64,000 nucleotides of DNA from Tunturiibacter gelidiferens. GTDB taxonomy: Bacteria > Acidobacteriota > Terriglobia > Terriglobales > Acidobacteriaceae. Position numbers and translations under genes: made by a program. Shown here piece after piece: positions 1 to 7,861 of this stretch. Numbering within the stretch: position 1 is the first letter of the stretch; every line of letters starts with the position of its first letter. Location: positions 1,798,001-1,862,000 of the forward strand of contig NZ_JACCCV010000001.1 of assembly GCF_013410115.1 (NCBI RefSeq), written 5' to 3'. The notes below the pieces were generated by a model, which saw only the letters and a program-made list of their open reading frames with translations, ran no database searches and was not told where the DNA came from.

Positions 1-398
1 AGGAGGAAGACGCCGATGATCCAGGTGAGTTCACGCGGGAACTTGTAGGCTCCGAAGAGGAAGACCTGCACCATGTGGATGAGGACGATGGCGACCATGA
101 AGTCGGAGCCCCAGCCGTGCATGGCGCGAAGGAACCAGCCGAGCTTGACGTTGTGGTCGAGGAACTGGAGGCTGTTCCAGGCGTTGCTGGCGGTGGGGGC
201 GTAGACGAGCGCGAGCAGGACGCCGGTCATGATCTGCAGGACGAGGATGACGGTGGCGGCGCTGCCGAAGACGTACCACCAACTGGCGGTGTTGGCGGGG
301 ACTTCGTGCTCGGCTGTTTCGATGAGAGGGGTGCCGAGTCCGAGCCGGGCTTCGAACCAGTTGTAGACCTCGAGGCTGCGTTGCTTTAGGTCTGGCAT
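1..398 (-). CDS. petB: Cytochrome b of a bc1-type complex, N-terminal part (cut by the window edge)
   Basis: Membrane cytochrome b subunit of the quinol:cytochrome c oxidoreductase; it carries the b hemes and quinone sites. About 132 N-terminal residues are visible before the gene leaves the window at base 1. Residues after the start form an amphipathic lead-in, then the segment WWYVFGSAATVILVLQIMTG makes the first membrane helix. The second helix holds two histidines 14 residues apart, starting in the motif HGWGSDFMVAIVLIH, the usual heme-ligand spacing. The start overlaps the end of the Rieske gene by 13 bases, so the two are translationally coupled in one minus-strand operon. The ATG at 398 is the first in frame. 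Whether this is a full-length or split cytochrome b cannot be told. Confidence 0.9.
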   Translation of the reverse strand, partial: MPDLKQRSLEVYNWFEARLGLGTPLIETAEHEVPANTASWWYVFGSAATVILVLQIMTGVLLALVYAPTASNAWNSLQFLDHNVKLGWFLRAMHGWGSDFMVAIVLIHMVQVFLFGAYKFPRELTWIIGVFL

Positions 399-1087
399 GA
401 GCTGCACCTCGGCTGGGGTTGGTCGATGGTGTTGAGGCGAGCGGCGATCGGGGCTGCGGGGCTGCCTTTGATCTTTGTGTCGATCTGGGTTAAGGGACTA
501 ACGTTCTTTGCCTCGTTGGCGAGGGTTGGCATTCTTCCGGCGCTGATCATGAGGGTGCCGTTCGAAACTTTGTGTTGGTACTCGAAGAGGCCGCGTTCGG
601 GTGGTCCGGAGGCGCGGGCGCCGTCGGCGTAGTAGGCACCGCCGTGGCAGGGGCAAAGGAAGAGTTTGGACTGGGCGAACCAGCGGACTGGGCAGCCGAG
701 GTGGGCGCAGTTGATGGCGAAGACCTGGAAAGTGTCGCCGGAGACGCGGCGGACCCAGCAGGGGATGTCGCCTGTCTGGCCGTCCCATTTGTTGGTGATG
801 GGGTTGCGGTAGTTGACGAGGCGCGTTTCGCCTTCGGGGAAGTCCGAGAGCGGGCCGAGGTTGATCCAGGAGTTGTCGGAGGAGGTTTTCTTGAGTGCGG
901 GTCCGAGGAGGTAGCCGACGATGGGGATGGCAAGGACGAAGCCTACCAGCCCGTTGACCGCGAGAGCCAGCTTGAAGAGAAAGACGCGGCGGGAGTGGCC
1001 TGCGGCGATGCTCGGGTCTTTGACGGAGTCGGGGTGTGGCTCGGTCAAGGTTTGATCGGTTGGTGGGAGCTGTTCACTCGGTATCAT
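386..1087 (-). CDS. petA: Rieske [2Fe-2S] protein of the bc1-type complex
   Basis: Iron-sulfur subunit that takes electrons from quinol and passes them to cytochrome c on the outer face of the inner membrane. The 233-residue product has the two Rieske cluster motifs, CAHLGC (about 127-132) and CPCHGG (about 145-150). A single membrane anchor lies near residues 36-60. Just before it stands SRRVFLFK, which fits the twin-arginine consensus; Rieske proteins are classic Tat substrates, and tatB/tatC lie elsewhere in this window. The gene sits between a di-heme cytochrome c and cytochrome b, overlapping the latter. Residues after about 180 form a tail with no recognised domain, ending in two cysteines (CSSCQT). 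Confidence 0.93.
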   Translation of the reverse strand: MIPSEQLPPTDQTLTEPHPDSVKDPSIAAGHSRRVFLFKLALAVNGLVGFVLAIPIVGYLLGPALKKTSSDNSWINLGPLSDFPEGETRLVNYRNPITNKWDGQTGDIPCWVRRVSGDTFQVFAINCAHLGCPVRWFAQSKLFLCPCHGGAYYADGARASGPPERGLFEYQHKVSNGTLMISAGRMPTLANEAKNVSPLTQIDTKIKGSPAAPIAARLNTIDQPQPRCSSCQT

Positions 1088-1151
1088 TGCTTGCTGCTCC
1101 TGCGTTGCTTCGTTTTCAATTCTTCTGATCGTCCGAATCTAGAGTGAGTGC

Positions 1152-1916
1152 TTAGTGGGAGTGATAGGGCTGGCCGGGCTCGGCAACGCGTTTGGAGGCT
1201 AGCCAGGCGATGATGTCGGTGATTTGCTGGTCGTTGAGGGGCTGGGCGGAGTCAGAGCGCCAGTCGGGCATGCCCTCGTCGGGACGGCCTGCGATGACGA
1301 TGCTGCGCAGGTCCTGATCGCTGATGAGGGCGAGATAGGATGGGTTGACGATGGAGCCAAGTTTGCCTGCGGTGGCTTTGGGATCGCTGGTTTTAGAATC
1401 GGCGGAGGTGCCTTCGCCGTCTGCGCCGTGGCATCGGGCACAGGCTGCGGAGTAGGCTTGCTGTCCGCGGTTGGCATCGCCCTGCAGCGTGGCGGCATAG
1501 GGTGGAAGGGTCGTGCCTGCGAGTTGATCGGAGGCGCTCCACTGCTGCATGGCGCCTTGCGCCAAGATGGTGACCTGTTGATCGGTGAGCGATCCGCCGG
1601 AGGCTTTGGCGAAGGCAGGCATCAGGCCGCCGGGGACGCCTTGGGCGATGGTCTGGTGTATGGTCTGCTCTCCGGCTACTGCGAGGTAGACGGGGTTTGC
1701 GAGCGATATCGCTGCGCCGTTCTTGCCCTTGTTCCCGTGGCAGGCCGCGCAGTTTTGTTTGTAGAGGGTTGCGAAGTCCAGGACCTCATCGGGGCGTACG
1801 ACTTCAGGACCTGGTCCGGGGCGGCCGGGGATGCGACTGCAACCAGTGGTGGTGATGCAGACAGCCGACAGCATGAGGGTGCCGAACACTGCGAGTCTGT
1901 GAGGGGCGGATCTCAT
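1152..1916 (-). CDS. Di-heme cytochrome c lipoprotein
   Basis: Periplasmic c-type cytochrome, probably an electron carrier between the bc1 complex and the cytochrome oxidase encoded beside it. From the ATG at 1916 the product has 254 residues. The N-terminus is a short signal ending in a Cys after TTTG (residue 26), so a lipid anchor is likely. Two heme-binding motifs, CAACH (56-60) and CARCH (159-163), mark two class I domains; GLMPAF and EGMPDW hold the likely methionine ligands. An in-frame extension upstream to 2093 overlaps the neighbouring membrane-protein gene and lacks a signal peptide at its start, so I reject it. The exact partner is inferred from position only. Confidence 0.88.
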   Translation of the reverse strand: MRSAPHRLAVFGTLMLSAVCITTTGCSRIPGRPGPGPEVVRPDEVLDFATLYKQNCAACHGNKGKNGAAISLANPVYLAVAGEQTIHQTIAQGVPGGLMPAFAKASGGSLTDQQVTILAQGAMQQWSASDQLAGTTLPPYAATLQGDANRGQQAYSAACARCHGADGEGTSADSKTSDPKATAGKLGSIVNPSYLALISDQDLRSIVIAGRPDEGMPDWRSDSAQPLNDQQITDIIAWLASKRVAEPGQPYHSH

Positions 1917-1941
1917 TGTTGTTTGCTCATTGTTTCTTTGC

Positions 1942-2802
1942 TCATTGTTCGTCGTCTTTCGTAAGAGGTACATCGCTGTGGATACCGGCGCGAACGGCGA
2001 AGGGTAGGGATCGAAACTGCGGAGTGCGCACCTTGACCTGAAGGTTAACGACGAAGCCGCAGACGAGGCCGAAGGCGATCTGTGAGATGACAAACCACAG
2101 CCAGTTGATGCGGGCGTTGAGGACAGGGCTGATGATTCCGAGCGCCGAATAGAGAAGGCCGGTCCAGAGTAAGGGAGCGACGAAGCCGGCGGTGAGGATC
2201 GGTTTCCTGGGGAACATCGGCAGCATGGCTCCGTAGAGTAGGCCGATCAGGACGGAGGTGAAGGCGTGGATGCCGGTGGCGGCTAGAAGCCCTTCGAGGT
2301 GAAACTGACAGAGAAAGGCGGTGGTGGCGCTCGCCCAGCTGACGAAGCCGCCCGCGGCGAGTAGATTCACGGCGTACCAGATGCTGTGATATTTGAGCAG
2401 GCCGAAGAGAGCTGCGGGAACGATCATCGCGATGCCGCCTACGATGCCGCCCTTGATGCCGGAGGTGATGCTGAAGGTTTCGACCGGCAATAGCTGGCGG
2501 TGGGTGGCGCCGACGGGAAGCTGCTCGCGTGTGGTGCGGGTGCTCGAGATCTCCATGACGCCGGTTTGTACGGGGACAGCGACGTGAAGTTCGTGCGGGA
2601 AGATATCGAAGAACCATCCGACCATGGAGCGGAGCGTGAGGATAAGACCTAACAGGCTGATGACCCAGTGCGTGACCATTCCGGCGATCATGAGCGAGAG
2701 ACCGAGCGCGAGGACCATGGGCCAGGGTGTCGACGCCGGGAGGATGACGGTGTCGGATCGGTGCTCGTGTTGGTGGCCTTGGGTGGACTGTTCTTCCTGC
2801 AT
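1942..2802 (-). CDS. Polytopic membrane protein of the cytochrome oxidase operon, unrecognised
   Basis: 286 residues. A His-rich cytoplasmic start (QGHQHEHRSD) is followed by two close membrane helices (about residues 28-65), a soluble stretch with HELHVAVPVQ, and then at least four more helices (about 117-250). The first pair of helices sits where oxidase subunit IV is often encoded, right after subunit III, which suggests an accessory or assembly role. No cofactor-binding motif is visible. It lies 21 bases downstream of ctaE and 25 bases upstream of the cytochrome c gene on the same strand, so co-transcription is likely. I cannot name a family. Confidence 0.7.
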   Translation of the reverse strand: MQEEQSTQGHQHEHRSDTVILPASTPWPMVLALGLSLMIAGMVTHWVISLLGLILTLRSMVGWFFDIFPHELHVAVPVQTGVMEISSTRTTREQLPVGATHRQLLPVETFSITSGIKGGIVGGIAMIVPAALFGLLKYHSIWYAVNLLAAGGFVSWASATTAFLCQFHLEGLLAATGIHAFTSVLIGLLYGAMLPMFPRKPILTAGFVAPLLWTGLLYSALGIISPVLNARINWLWFVISQIAFGLVCGFVVNLQVKVRTPQFRSLPFAVRAGIHSDVPLTKDDEQ

Positions 2803-2823
2803 CGTGTTCCTCCTTCCCTGAAG

Positions 2824-3438
2824 CTATCTGCCTATAACGTAGACGACGAGAAATACGACGACCCAGACGGCGTCGACGAAGTGCCAGTAGAGCGAGAGGA
2901 CTTCGAGCTTCTCGGAGTGCTCTTCCTTGACGCGGCCTGCTAGAGAGAACGCAAGGACGAGAGAGAGCATGATGAGGCCGACAACTACGTGGGTCGCGTG
3001 CAGGCCGACCAGCGAATAGTAGGTGGTGCCGAAGAGGTTGGTCTTGATGGTGAGACCTTCGTCGTGGATGAGGTGGTACCACTCGCGGGCTGTGGTGAGG
3101 AGAAAGATGCCTCCTAGCAGCACAGTGCCTGCCATGTTGAGCGTGAAGGCGCGGAGGTTCTCTTTGCGCAGAGCGCTGACAGCGAAGTGAACGGTGATGC
3201 TGCTGGAGAGCAGACAGATGGTGCCGAAGATGGGGAGTTCGAGCACCTGCGCGGGGGTTGGCCCGCTGAGGCTCTTGCCGATGTAGTAGATGTAGGCGAC
3301 GACGAAGATGATGAAGATCGCAGACTCGGCGATGATGAGACACGCCATGCCGACGGTGCCGCGGTAAGGCAGCTTCCATGGGGTTTCGATCGGCCCATCG
3401 ATTGGGATTCGGCTTGCAGTTGTAACGGTTGTAATCAT
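2824..3438 (-). CDS. ctaE: Cytochrome c oxidase subunit III
   Basis: Third core subunit of the heme-copper oxidase in the inner membrane. At 204 residues it is the short five-helix bacterial form. The family signatures GLHATHVVVGLIML and LYWHFVDAVWVVVF near the C-terminus are clear, as is an Arg-Glu-Trp segment (TTAREWYHL) before the fourth helix. Its ATG overlaps the ctaD stop by four bases, showing translational coupling. Subunit III stabilises subunit I and supports proton uptake into it; it binds no metal. Confidence 0.95.
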   Translation of the reverse strand: MITTVTTASRIPIDGPIETPWKLPYRGTVGMACLIIAESAIFIIFVVAYIYYIGKSLSGPTPAQVLELPIFGTICLLSSSITVHFAVSALRKENLRAFTLNMAGTVLLGGIFLLTTAREWYHLIHDEGLTIKTNLFGTTYYSLVGLHATHVVVGLIMLSLVLAFSLAGRVKEEHSEKLEVLSLYWHFVDAVWVVVFLVVYVIGR

Positions 3439-5117
3439 TCGTAGTCCGAGTCTGGATCTTCAGGGTGTTTCAGATCCCATAGTGGCCTGCGGCTGTTGAC
3501 GGTCGGCTCGATGGCAAAGTTATAGGACGGCGGCGGCGAAGGGACGGACCATTCGAGGGTCCAGGCGTCCCATGGATCGTGGCCAGCCTCTTTGCCTTTG
3601 AAGTAGGAGTGGATCATGTTGTAGACCAGGACGATGGTGCCTGCTGCCTGAAAGATAGCTCCGATGCCGACTATGAGATTCAGAGTGTCCCAGCCGCGGC
3701 CCGCTTCGTAGGTGTAGATACGTCGCGGCATGCCGAGGATGCCGGGGACGTGCATGAAGTCGAAGGTGAGATGGAAGCCGATGAGGAAGAGCCAGAAGTG
3801 CCACTTGCCAAGCGTCTCGCTCATCATCCTGCCGGTGACTTTGGGGTACCAGAAGTAGAAGGCGCCGAAGAGCGAGAAGACGATTGCTCCGACGAGTACG
3901 TAATGGAAGTGAGCGACGACAAAGTAGGAGGCGCTGAGCTGCCAGTTGAACGGAGCGGCGGCGAGCATGATGCCGGTAAGGCCCGCGATGAGGAACTGAA
4001 AGAGAAAACCGATCATGAACATCATGGGGATAGCAAAGATGATCTTGCCGCCCCATATGGTCGCGAGCCAGTTGAAGATCTTGATTCCGGTCGGAACCGA
4101 GATGACCATGGTGGCGAAGACGAAGAAGGTGTTGCCCGCAGGGCCGAGGCCAGCGGTGAACATGTGGTGCGCCCAGACGCTGAGGCTGATGAAGCCGATG
4201 GAGACTGAGGCCGCCACCATCGCGGGGTAGCCGAACATGGCCTTGCGGGAGAAGACGGGGATGATCTCGTTGGCGAAGGCGAAGGCGGGGAGCACGAGGA
4301 CGTAGACCTCGGGGTGGCCGAAGATCCAGAAGAAGTGCATCCACAGGATGGCGGAGCCGCCGGCCTGCGTGTCGAAGAAGTGAGCGCCGAGGTAGCGGTC
4401 GAGCGTGAGCATGATCTGCGCTGCGGTGAGCGGACTGACGGCAACGAAGACGATGCCGGACATGACGAGGTAGAGCCACGGGAGCAGCGGCATGCGGCTC
4501 ATCTTCATGCCTTTGCAACGCATGCAGAGGATGGTGGTGACGATGTTGAGTGCAGTGCCGATGCTTCCTACACCACTGAGAAAGACGGCGAGCGTCCAGT
4601 AGTCGGTGCTGTGACCGGGCGAGAAGACCTTTGAGGTGAGAGGGGCGTAAGCGAACCATCCGACGTCGGGCGCAGAGCCTGCGGCGTAGAGGCCGCTGCC
4701 GCCGATGTAACTGAAGTAGAGCAGGAGGCCGGCGAAGGCGGAGATCCAGAAGCTGAAGGCGTTCAGCCGCGGGAAGGCCATGTCGCGCGCGCCAATCATG
4801 AGGGGGACAAGATAGTTCCCCATGCCGAAGAGGATGGGCATTCCCATGAAGAAGACCATGGTGGTGCCGTGCATGGTGAAGAGCTGGTTGAAGACCTGAG
4901 GCGAGACAAAGTGGTTGTTGGGAATTGCGAGCTGAATTCGCATCAGGATCGCTTCGAAGCCAGCGATGACGAGAAAGATCAGGGCGTACACGATGTACAT
5001 CAGCCCGATTTTTTTATGATCGACTGTCGTTAGCCACTCGTAGATGACGTTGAGCGGTGGTCGACTCTGAGTCTCCAGTGTCTCGTCGACTGCTTCCAAT
5101 ACAGGAGTTGTGGTCAT
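3435..5117 (-). CDS. ctaD: Cytochrome c oxidase subunit I
   Basis: Catalytic subunit reducing oxygen to water at a heme-CuB centre while pumping protons. The 560-residue length is normal. Low-spin heme ligands lie in MHGTTMVFFMGMP and in VVAHFHYVLVG; the latter also holds the high-spin heme ligand. CuB ligands are in WIFGHPEVYVLVLP, whose His and Tyr form the cross-linked pair of A-type oxidases, and in WAHHMFTAGLG. The acidic residue in ARDMAFPRLN fits the D-channel entrance. It is 24 bases downstream of ctaC and overlaps ctaE. The motif set favours an A-family (aa3-like) enzyme over cbb3. Confidence 0.97.
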   Translation of the reverse strand: MTTTPVLEAVDETLETQSRPPLNVIYEWLTTVDHKKIGLMYIVYALIFLVIAGFEAILMRIQLAIPNNHFVSPQVFNQLFTMHGTTMVFFMGMPILFGMGNYLVPLMIGARDMAFPRLNAFSFWISAFAGLLLYFSYIGGSGLYAAGSAPDVGWFAYAPLTSKVFSPGHSTDYWTLAVFLSGVGSIGTALNIVTTILCMRCKGMKMSRMPLLPWLYLVMSGIVFVAVSPLTAAQIMLTLDRYLGAHFFDTQAGGSAILWMHFFWIFGHPEVYVLVLPAFAFANEIIPVFSRKAMFGYPAMVAASVSIGFISLSVWAHHMFTAGLGPAGNTFFVFATMVISVPTGIKIFNWLATIWGGKIIFAIPMMFMIGFLFQFLIAGLTGIMLAAAPFNWQLSASYFVVAHFHYVLVGAIVFSLFGAFYFWYPKVTGRMMSETLGKWHFWLFLIGFHLTFDFMHVPGILGMPRRIYTYEAGRGWDTLNLIVGIGAIFQAAGTIVLVYNMIHSYFKGKEAGHDPWDAWTLEWSVPSPPPSYNFAIEPTVNSRRPLWDLKHPEDPDSDYE

Positions 5118-5141
5118 GCTTCGCTTCTTTCCGGTAAAGGG

Positions 5142-6329
5142 TTAGTGAAGCTGAGAGAGATAAGCGGTGATGACGTCGAGATCGTGATCGTTCAAATGCA
5201 TCGCCGGCATTAAGGAACCGGGCTTCATGGAGTTCGGGTCATCGACCCACCGCCTCAGATTTGCCGGCGTGTTTTGAATCGGCCCGGAGGCGATGGTGTC
5301 GCGGCTAGCGAGGTGGGTCAGGTCGGGGCCGAAGCGGCCGGTGGCGACGGTTCCTTTGATGGCGTGGCAGTTGATGCAGGCGTTTTTCATGAAGACGGCC
5401 TGACCGTCGGTTGCGGCGGCGTTGCCGGGGAAGTCCTTCTGTGCGGGCCTATTTTGCTGGTCGAGCCAGGCGGCAAAGTCTTGCGGGGTCTGCGCGTAGA
5501 CGCGGAGGAGCATCTTTGCGTGTTGGGTTCCGCAGTATTGGGCGCACTGGCCGAGATAGAGGCCCGTCGCTTCAGGGTCGATCCACATTGTGTTGACGCG
5601 GTTTGGAATCAGGTCCATCTTGCCGGCGAGACGAGGTATCCAGAAGCTGTGGGAGACGTCGGCCGAGGACATCGTCAGATAGGTCGGGGTTGGCGATGCT
5701 GGGTCGCTGATGGGAACGTGGAGCTCGTTGGCTGTAACGACGCCGGACTTGGGATAGCGGTACTCCCACCAGAACTGGTGGCCGATGATCGTTACGTCGA
5801 GTGCACTCGCGGGCTTGGGAATCGCCTCGGTTCCGAGGATGACGCGCGTGGTCGTGAGGAAGAGCGTTACGACGATCAGGATCGGGATGACGGTCCAGGA
5901 GAGTTCGATCTGGTTGCTGCCGTAGATCTGGGCGGGCTCGCGATTGGAGTCTGTGGGGCGGTGCCGGAAGCGGATGAGGGCATAGAGCAAGAGTCCGGCG
6001 ACGATGAGAAATATGACCAGCGTGATGGAAAGAACTAACATCGACAGGCCGAAGGCAGAGCGCGCCGGCGTGCCGGCAGGATCGAAGATGTTGGTGGGAG
6101 ATTGGGCGTAGGCTGTGCCGGTAAGCAAAGACACGCCGCACACCGCTCTCCGTAAGATCCATGCAGGCATGGTCTTGGTTTTAGGGATATCTGCCGGCGA
6201 GGGTTTGGCGAAAGGAGACAAGGCGGTATGACCTCGATACGCAACAGGTTGAAGGAGCATCACTAAAGCCAAGGGTCTGAGTAGGATGTTAAACCAATCC
6301 AGCCATTGTTGATTGACGTTGCGAAACAT
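5142..6329 (-). CDS. ctaC: Cytochrome c oxidase subunit II with fused cytochrome c domain
   Basis: Receives electrons from cytochrome c through a dinuclear CuA centre and passes them to subunit I. Two membrane helices precede a cupredoxin domain with SHSFWIPRLAGKMDLIPN and the CuA motif QCAQYCGTQHAKM. A C-terminal class I cytochrome c domain carries CINCH, so this is a caa3-type subunit II. The first gene of the operon. The start is uncertain: the long form (ATG at 6329) is used, but an inner ATG at 6170 gives a typical signal peptide (MPAWILRRAVCGVSLLTGTA) and may be the real start. Neither has a strong ribosome-binding site. Confidence 0.93.
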   Translation of the reverse strand: MFRNVNQQWLDWFNILLRPLALVMLLQPVAYRGHTALSPFAKPSPADIPKTKTMPAWILRRAVCGVSLLTGTAYAQSPTNIFDPAGTPARSAFGLSMLVLSITLVIFLIVAGLLLYALIRFRHRPTDSNREPAQIYGSNQIELSWTVIPILIVVTLFLTTTRVILGTEAIPKPASALDVTIIGHQFWWEYRYPKSGVVTANELHVPISDPASPTPTYLTMSSADVSHSFWIPRLAGKMDLIPNRVNTMWIDPEATGLYLGQCAQYCGTQHAKMLLRVYAQTPQDFAAWLDQQNRPAQKDFPGNAAATDGQAVFMKNACINCHAIKGTVATGRFGPDLTHLASRDTIASGPIQNTPANLRRWVDDPNSMKPGSLMPAMHLNDHDLDVITAYLSQLH

Positions 6330-6508
6330 TTTGTTTCGTTTATGACATTCACCGCGTTAGATGGGGATGACGTTCAAATGGCGGCAGGTTTGTCAGGAGA
6401 AATTTTTGGGGTGTAACGCTGGTGGTTGCGAGGAGCTTTACAGCGGCTAACTCAAGCCAGGTGGAGAGAACGCTGCTGCCACAGCCATGCCACCTTCTTG
6501 TGGTGGTT

Positions 6509-7567
6509 CTATTCGAACAGGGGAGATTGCAGACCTTCAGCGTCTCGAAAGTTACTCAGGCCGACGCCCACCAAACGAAAACGTTGAGCTGGTTCGAGAT
6601 TTATACGCTCTCGGAGGAAGAGAGCGATTGCTGTGAGTTCCTCGCAGGATTCCGGAGGAATAGGCGGAGTGTGGCTGCGCGTGAGGATGTTAAACTCGCT
6701 GGTCTTCAGTTTCAAAACCACAGTGCGAGCCACTCGGCCATCCTGGCGGGAAGCGGTCCAGACTTTTTCTGCGAGCCGTCGGATCAAGTCCTCGGTTTCG
6801 GACAGCCGGATGTCGCGTTCGAAGGTGTCTTCGGCAGAGATGGATTTTGTTGGTCTATCTGGGATGACCTTACTGTGATCGATCCCACGGGCGAGCTCGT
6901 AGAGCCGTATTCCGTAGCGTCCGAAGTGTGCTTCCAGTTGGCTCGGCTCCAGAGCCCGCAGGTCGGCGATGGTCATAATGCCGATCTGCTTCAGCCGGGT
7001 TTCGGTGACCTTTCCGACGCCTGGAATACGTGCGACGGGAAGTGGAGGGAGGAAGGTCTGAACCTCTTCGGGTTGAATGACGAAGAGACCGTTTGGTTTG
7101 CGCCAGTCGGAGGCGATCTTGGCGAGGAACTTATTCTGCGCCACGCCTGCGGATGCGGTCAGGTGCAACTCGTCGTGAATCTGTTGCCGGATGGTGATGG
7201 CTACTCGCGTTGCAGTGGGGAGGCCTGTCTTGTTTTCGGTGACGTCGAGATAGGCTTCGTCGAGTGAGAGAGGCTCGATCAAATCGGTGTGTCGCTGGAA
7301 GATCTCTCGCACTGCGCGGGAGACGGCGCGGTAGCGAATGAAGTCGGGAGGAACGAAGATCGCGTCCGGGCATAGTCGTTCGGCGCGGGTGGCGGGCATT
7401 GCAGAATGAACCCCGAAGCGTCGCGCCTCGTAGGAGGCGGCACACACAACCGACCGGTTGCCGCGCCATGCTACGACGACGGGTCTTCCGCGCAGCCCCG
7501 GATCATCACGCTGCTCGACCGAGGCATAGAACGCGTCCATATCTACGTGAACGATCTTGCGAATCAT
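6509..7567 (-). CDS. dinB: DNA polymerase IV (Y-family translesion polymerase)
   Basis: Low-fidelity polymerase that copies past damaged bases. At 352 residues it has the normal family length. Catalytic acidic residues lie in DMDAFYASVEQRD (about 9-21) and SLDEAYLDVTE (about 102-112). The helix-hairpin-helix region is RIPGVGKVTETRLKQIGI, followed by the little-finger domain. The C-terminus GLQSPLFE resembles the beta-clamp-binding tail of DinB proteins. It stands alone between the cytochrome oxidase operon and tRNA-Gly. I see no clear LexA box in the short upstream region. Confidence 0.95.
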   Translation of the reverse strand: MIRKIVHVDMDAFYASVEQRDDPGLRGRPVVVAWRGNRSVVCAASYEARRFGVHSAMPATRAERLCPDAIFVPPDFIRYRAVSRAVREIFQRHTDLIEPLSLDEAYLDVTENKTGLPTATRVAITIRQQIHDELHLTASAGVAQNKFLAKIASDWRKPNGLFVIQPEEVQTFLPPLPVARIPGVGKVTETRLKQIGIMTIADLRALEPSQLEAHFGRYGIRLYELARGIDHSKVIPDRPTKSISAEDTFERDIRLSETEDLIRRLAEKVWTASRQDGRVARTVVLKLKTSEFNILTRSHTPPIPPESCEELTAIALFLRERINLEPAQRFRLVGVGLSNFRDAEGLQSPLFE

Positions 7568-7711
7568 GATTCAGGTCCATGATAGGCCTCGGAGTTTGAG
7601 ATGGAGATATGCAGCCTCTATGCCAGGTGCATTTCTGTTTGAGGGAAGCTCCGTGAAGCGGGGAGGCGTTCGAGTCTTACCTGAATCTTTTTGCGTATAA
7701 TGGGATTCGAT

Positions 7712-7786
7712 GCGGGAGTAGTTCAGTGGCAGAACGTCAGCTTCCCAAGCTGAATGTCGCCGGTTCGATCCCGGTCTCCCGCTCCA
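7712..7786 (+). tRNA. tRNA-Gly, anticodon CCC
   Basis: The 75-base gene folds into a full cloverleaf. The acceptor stem GCGGGAG pairs with CTCCCGC, the D arm is GTTC/GAAC, and the anticodon stem TCAGC/GCTGA holds the loop TTCCCAA (anticodon CCC, reading GGG). The T arm is GCCGG-TTCGATC-CCGGT. The 3' CCA is encoded (7784-7786). A minus-strand reading frame across this gene is an artefact of the tRNA. Confidence 0.97.
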
Positions 7787-7801
7787 GATTTGCGAAGCAT
7801 A

Positions 7802-7846
7802 GAAAAAGGCGCTCAAGCTGATGCTTGAACGCCTTTTTCTATTTTT
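7802..7846. terminator. Bidirectional intrinsic terminator
   Basis: The stem AAAAAGGCG/CGCCTTTTT with the inner stem TCAAGC/GCTTGA around the loop TGAT is followed by T runs on both strands. It lies between tRNA-Gly (plus) and the convergent S41 protease gene (minus), so it can end both transcripts. Confidence 0.85.
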
Positions 7847-7861
7847 GCGATGAGTTGAAGT

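Noticed and set aside
7571-7816. Minus-strand 81-codon frame with SGRPGSNRRHSAWEADVLPLNY-like peptide
   Set aside because: This is the familiar artefact of translating the opposite strand of tRNA-Gly.
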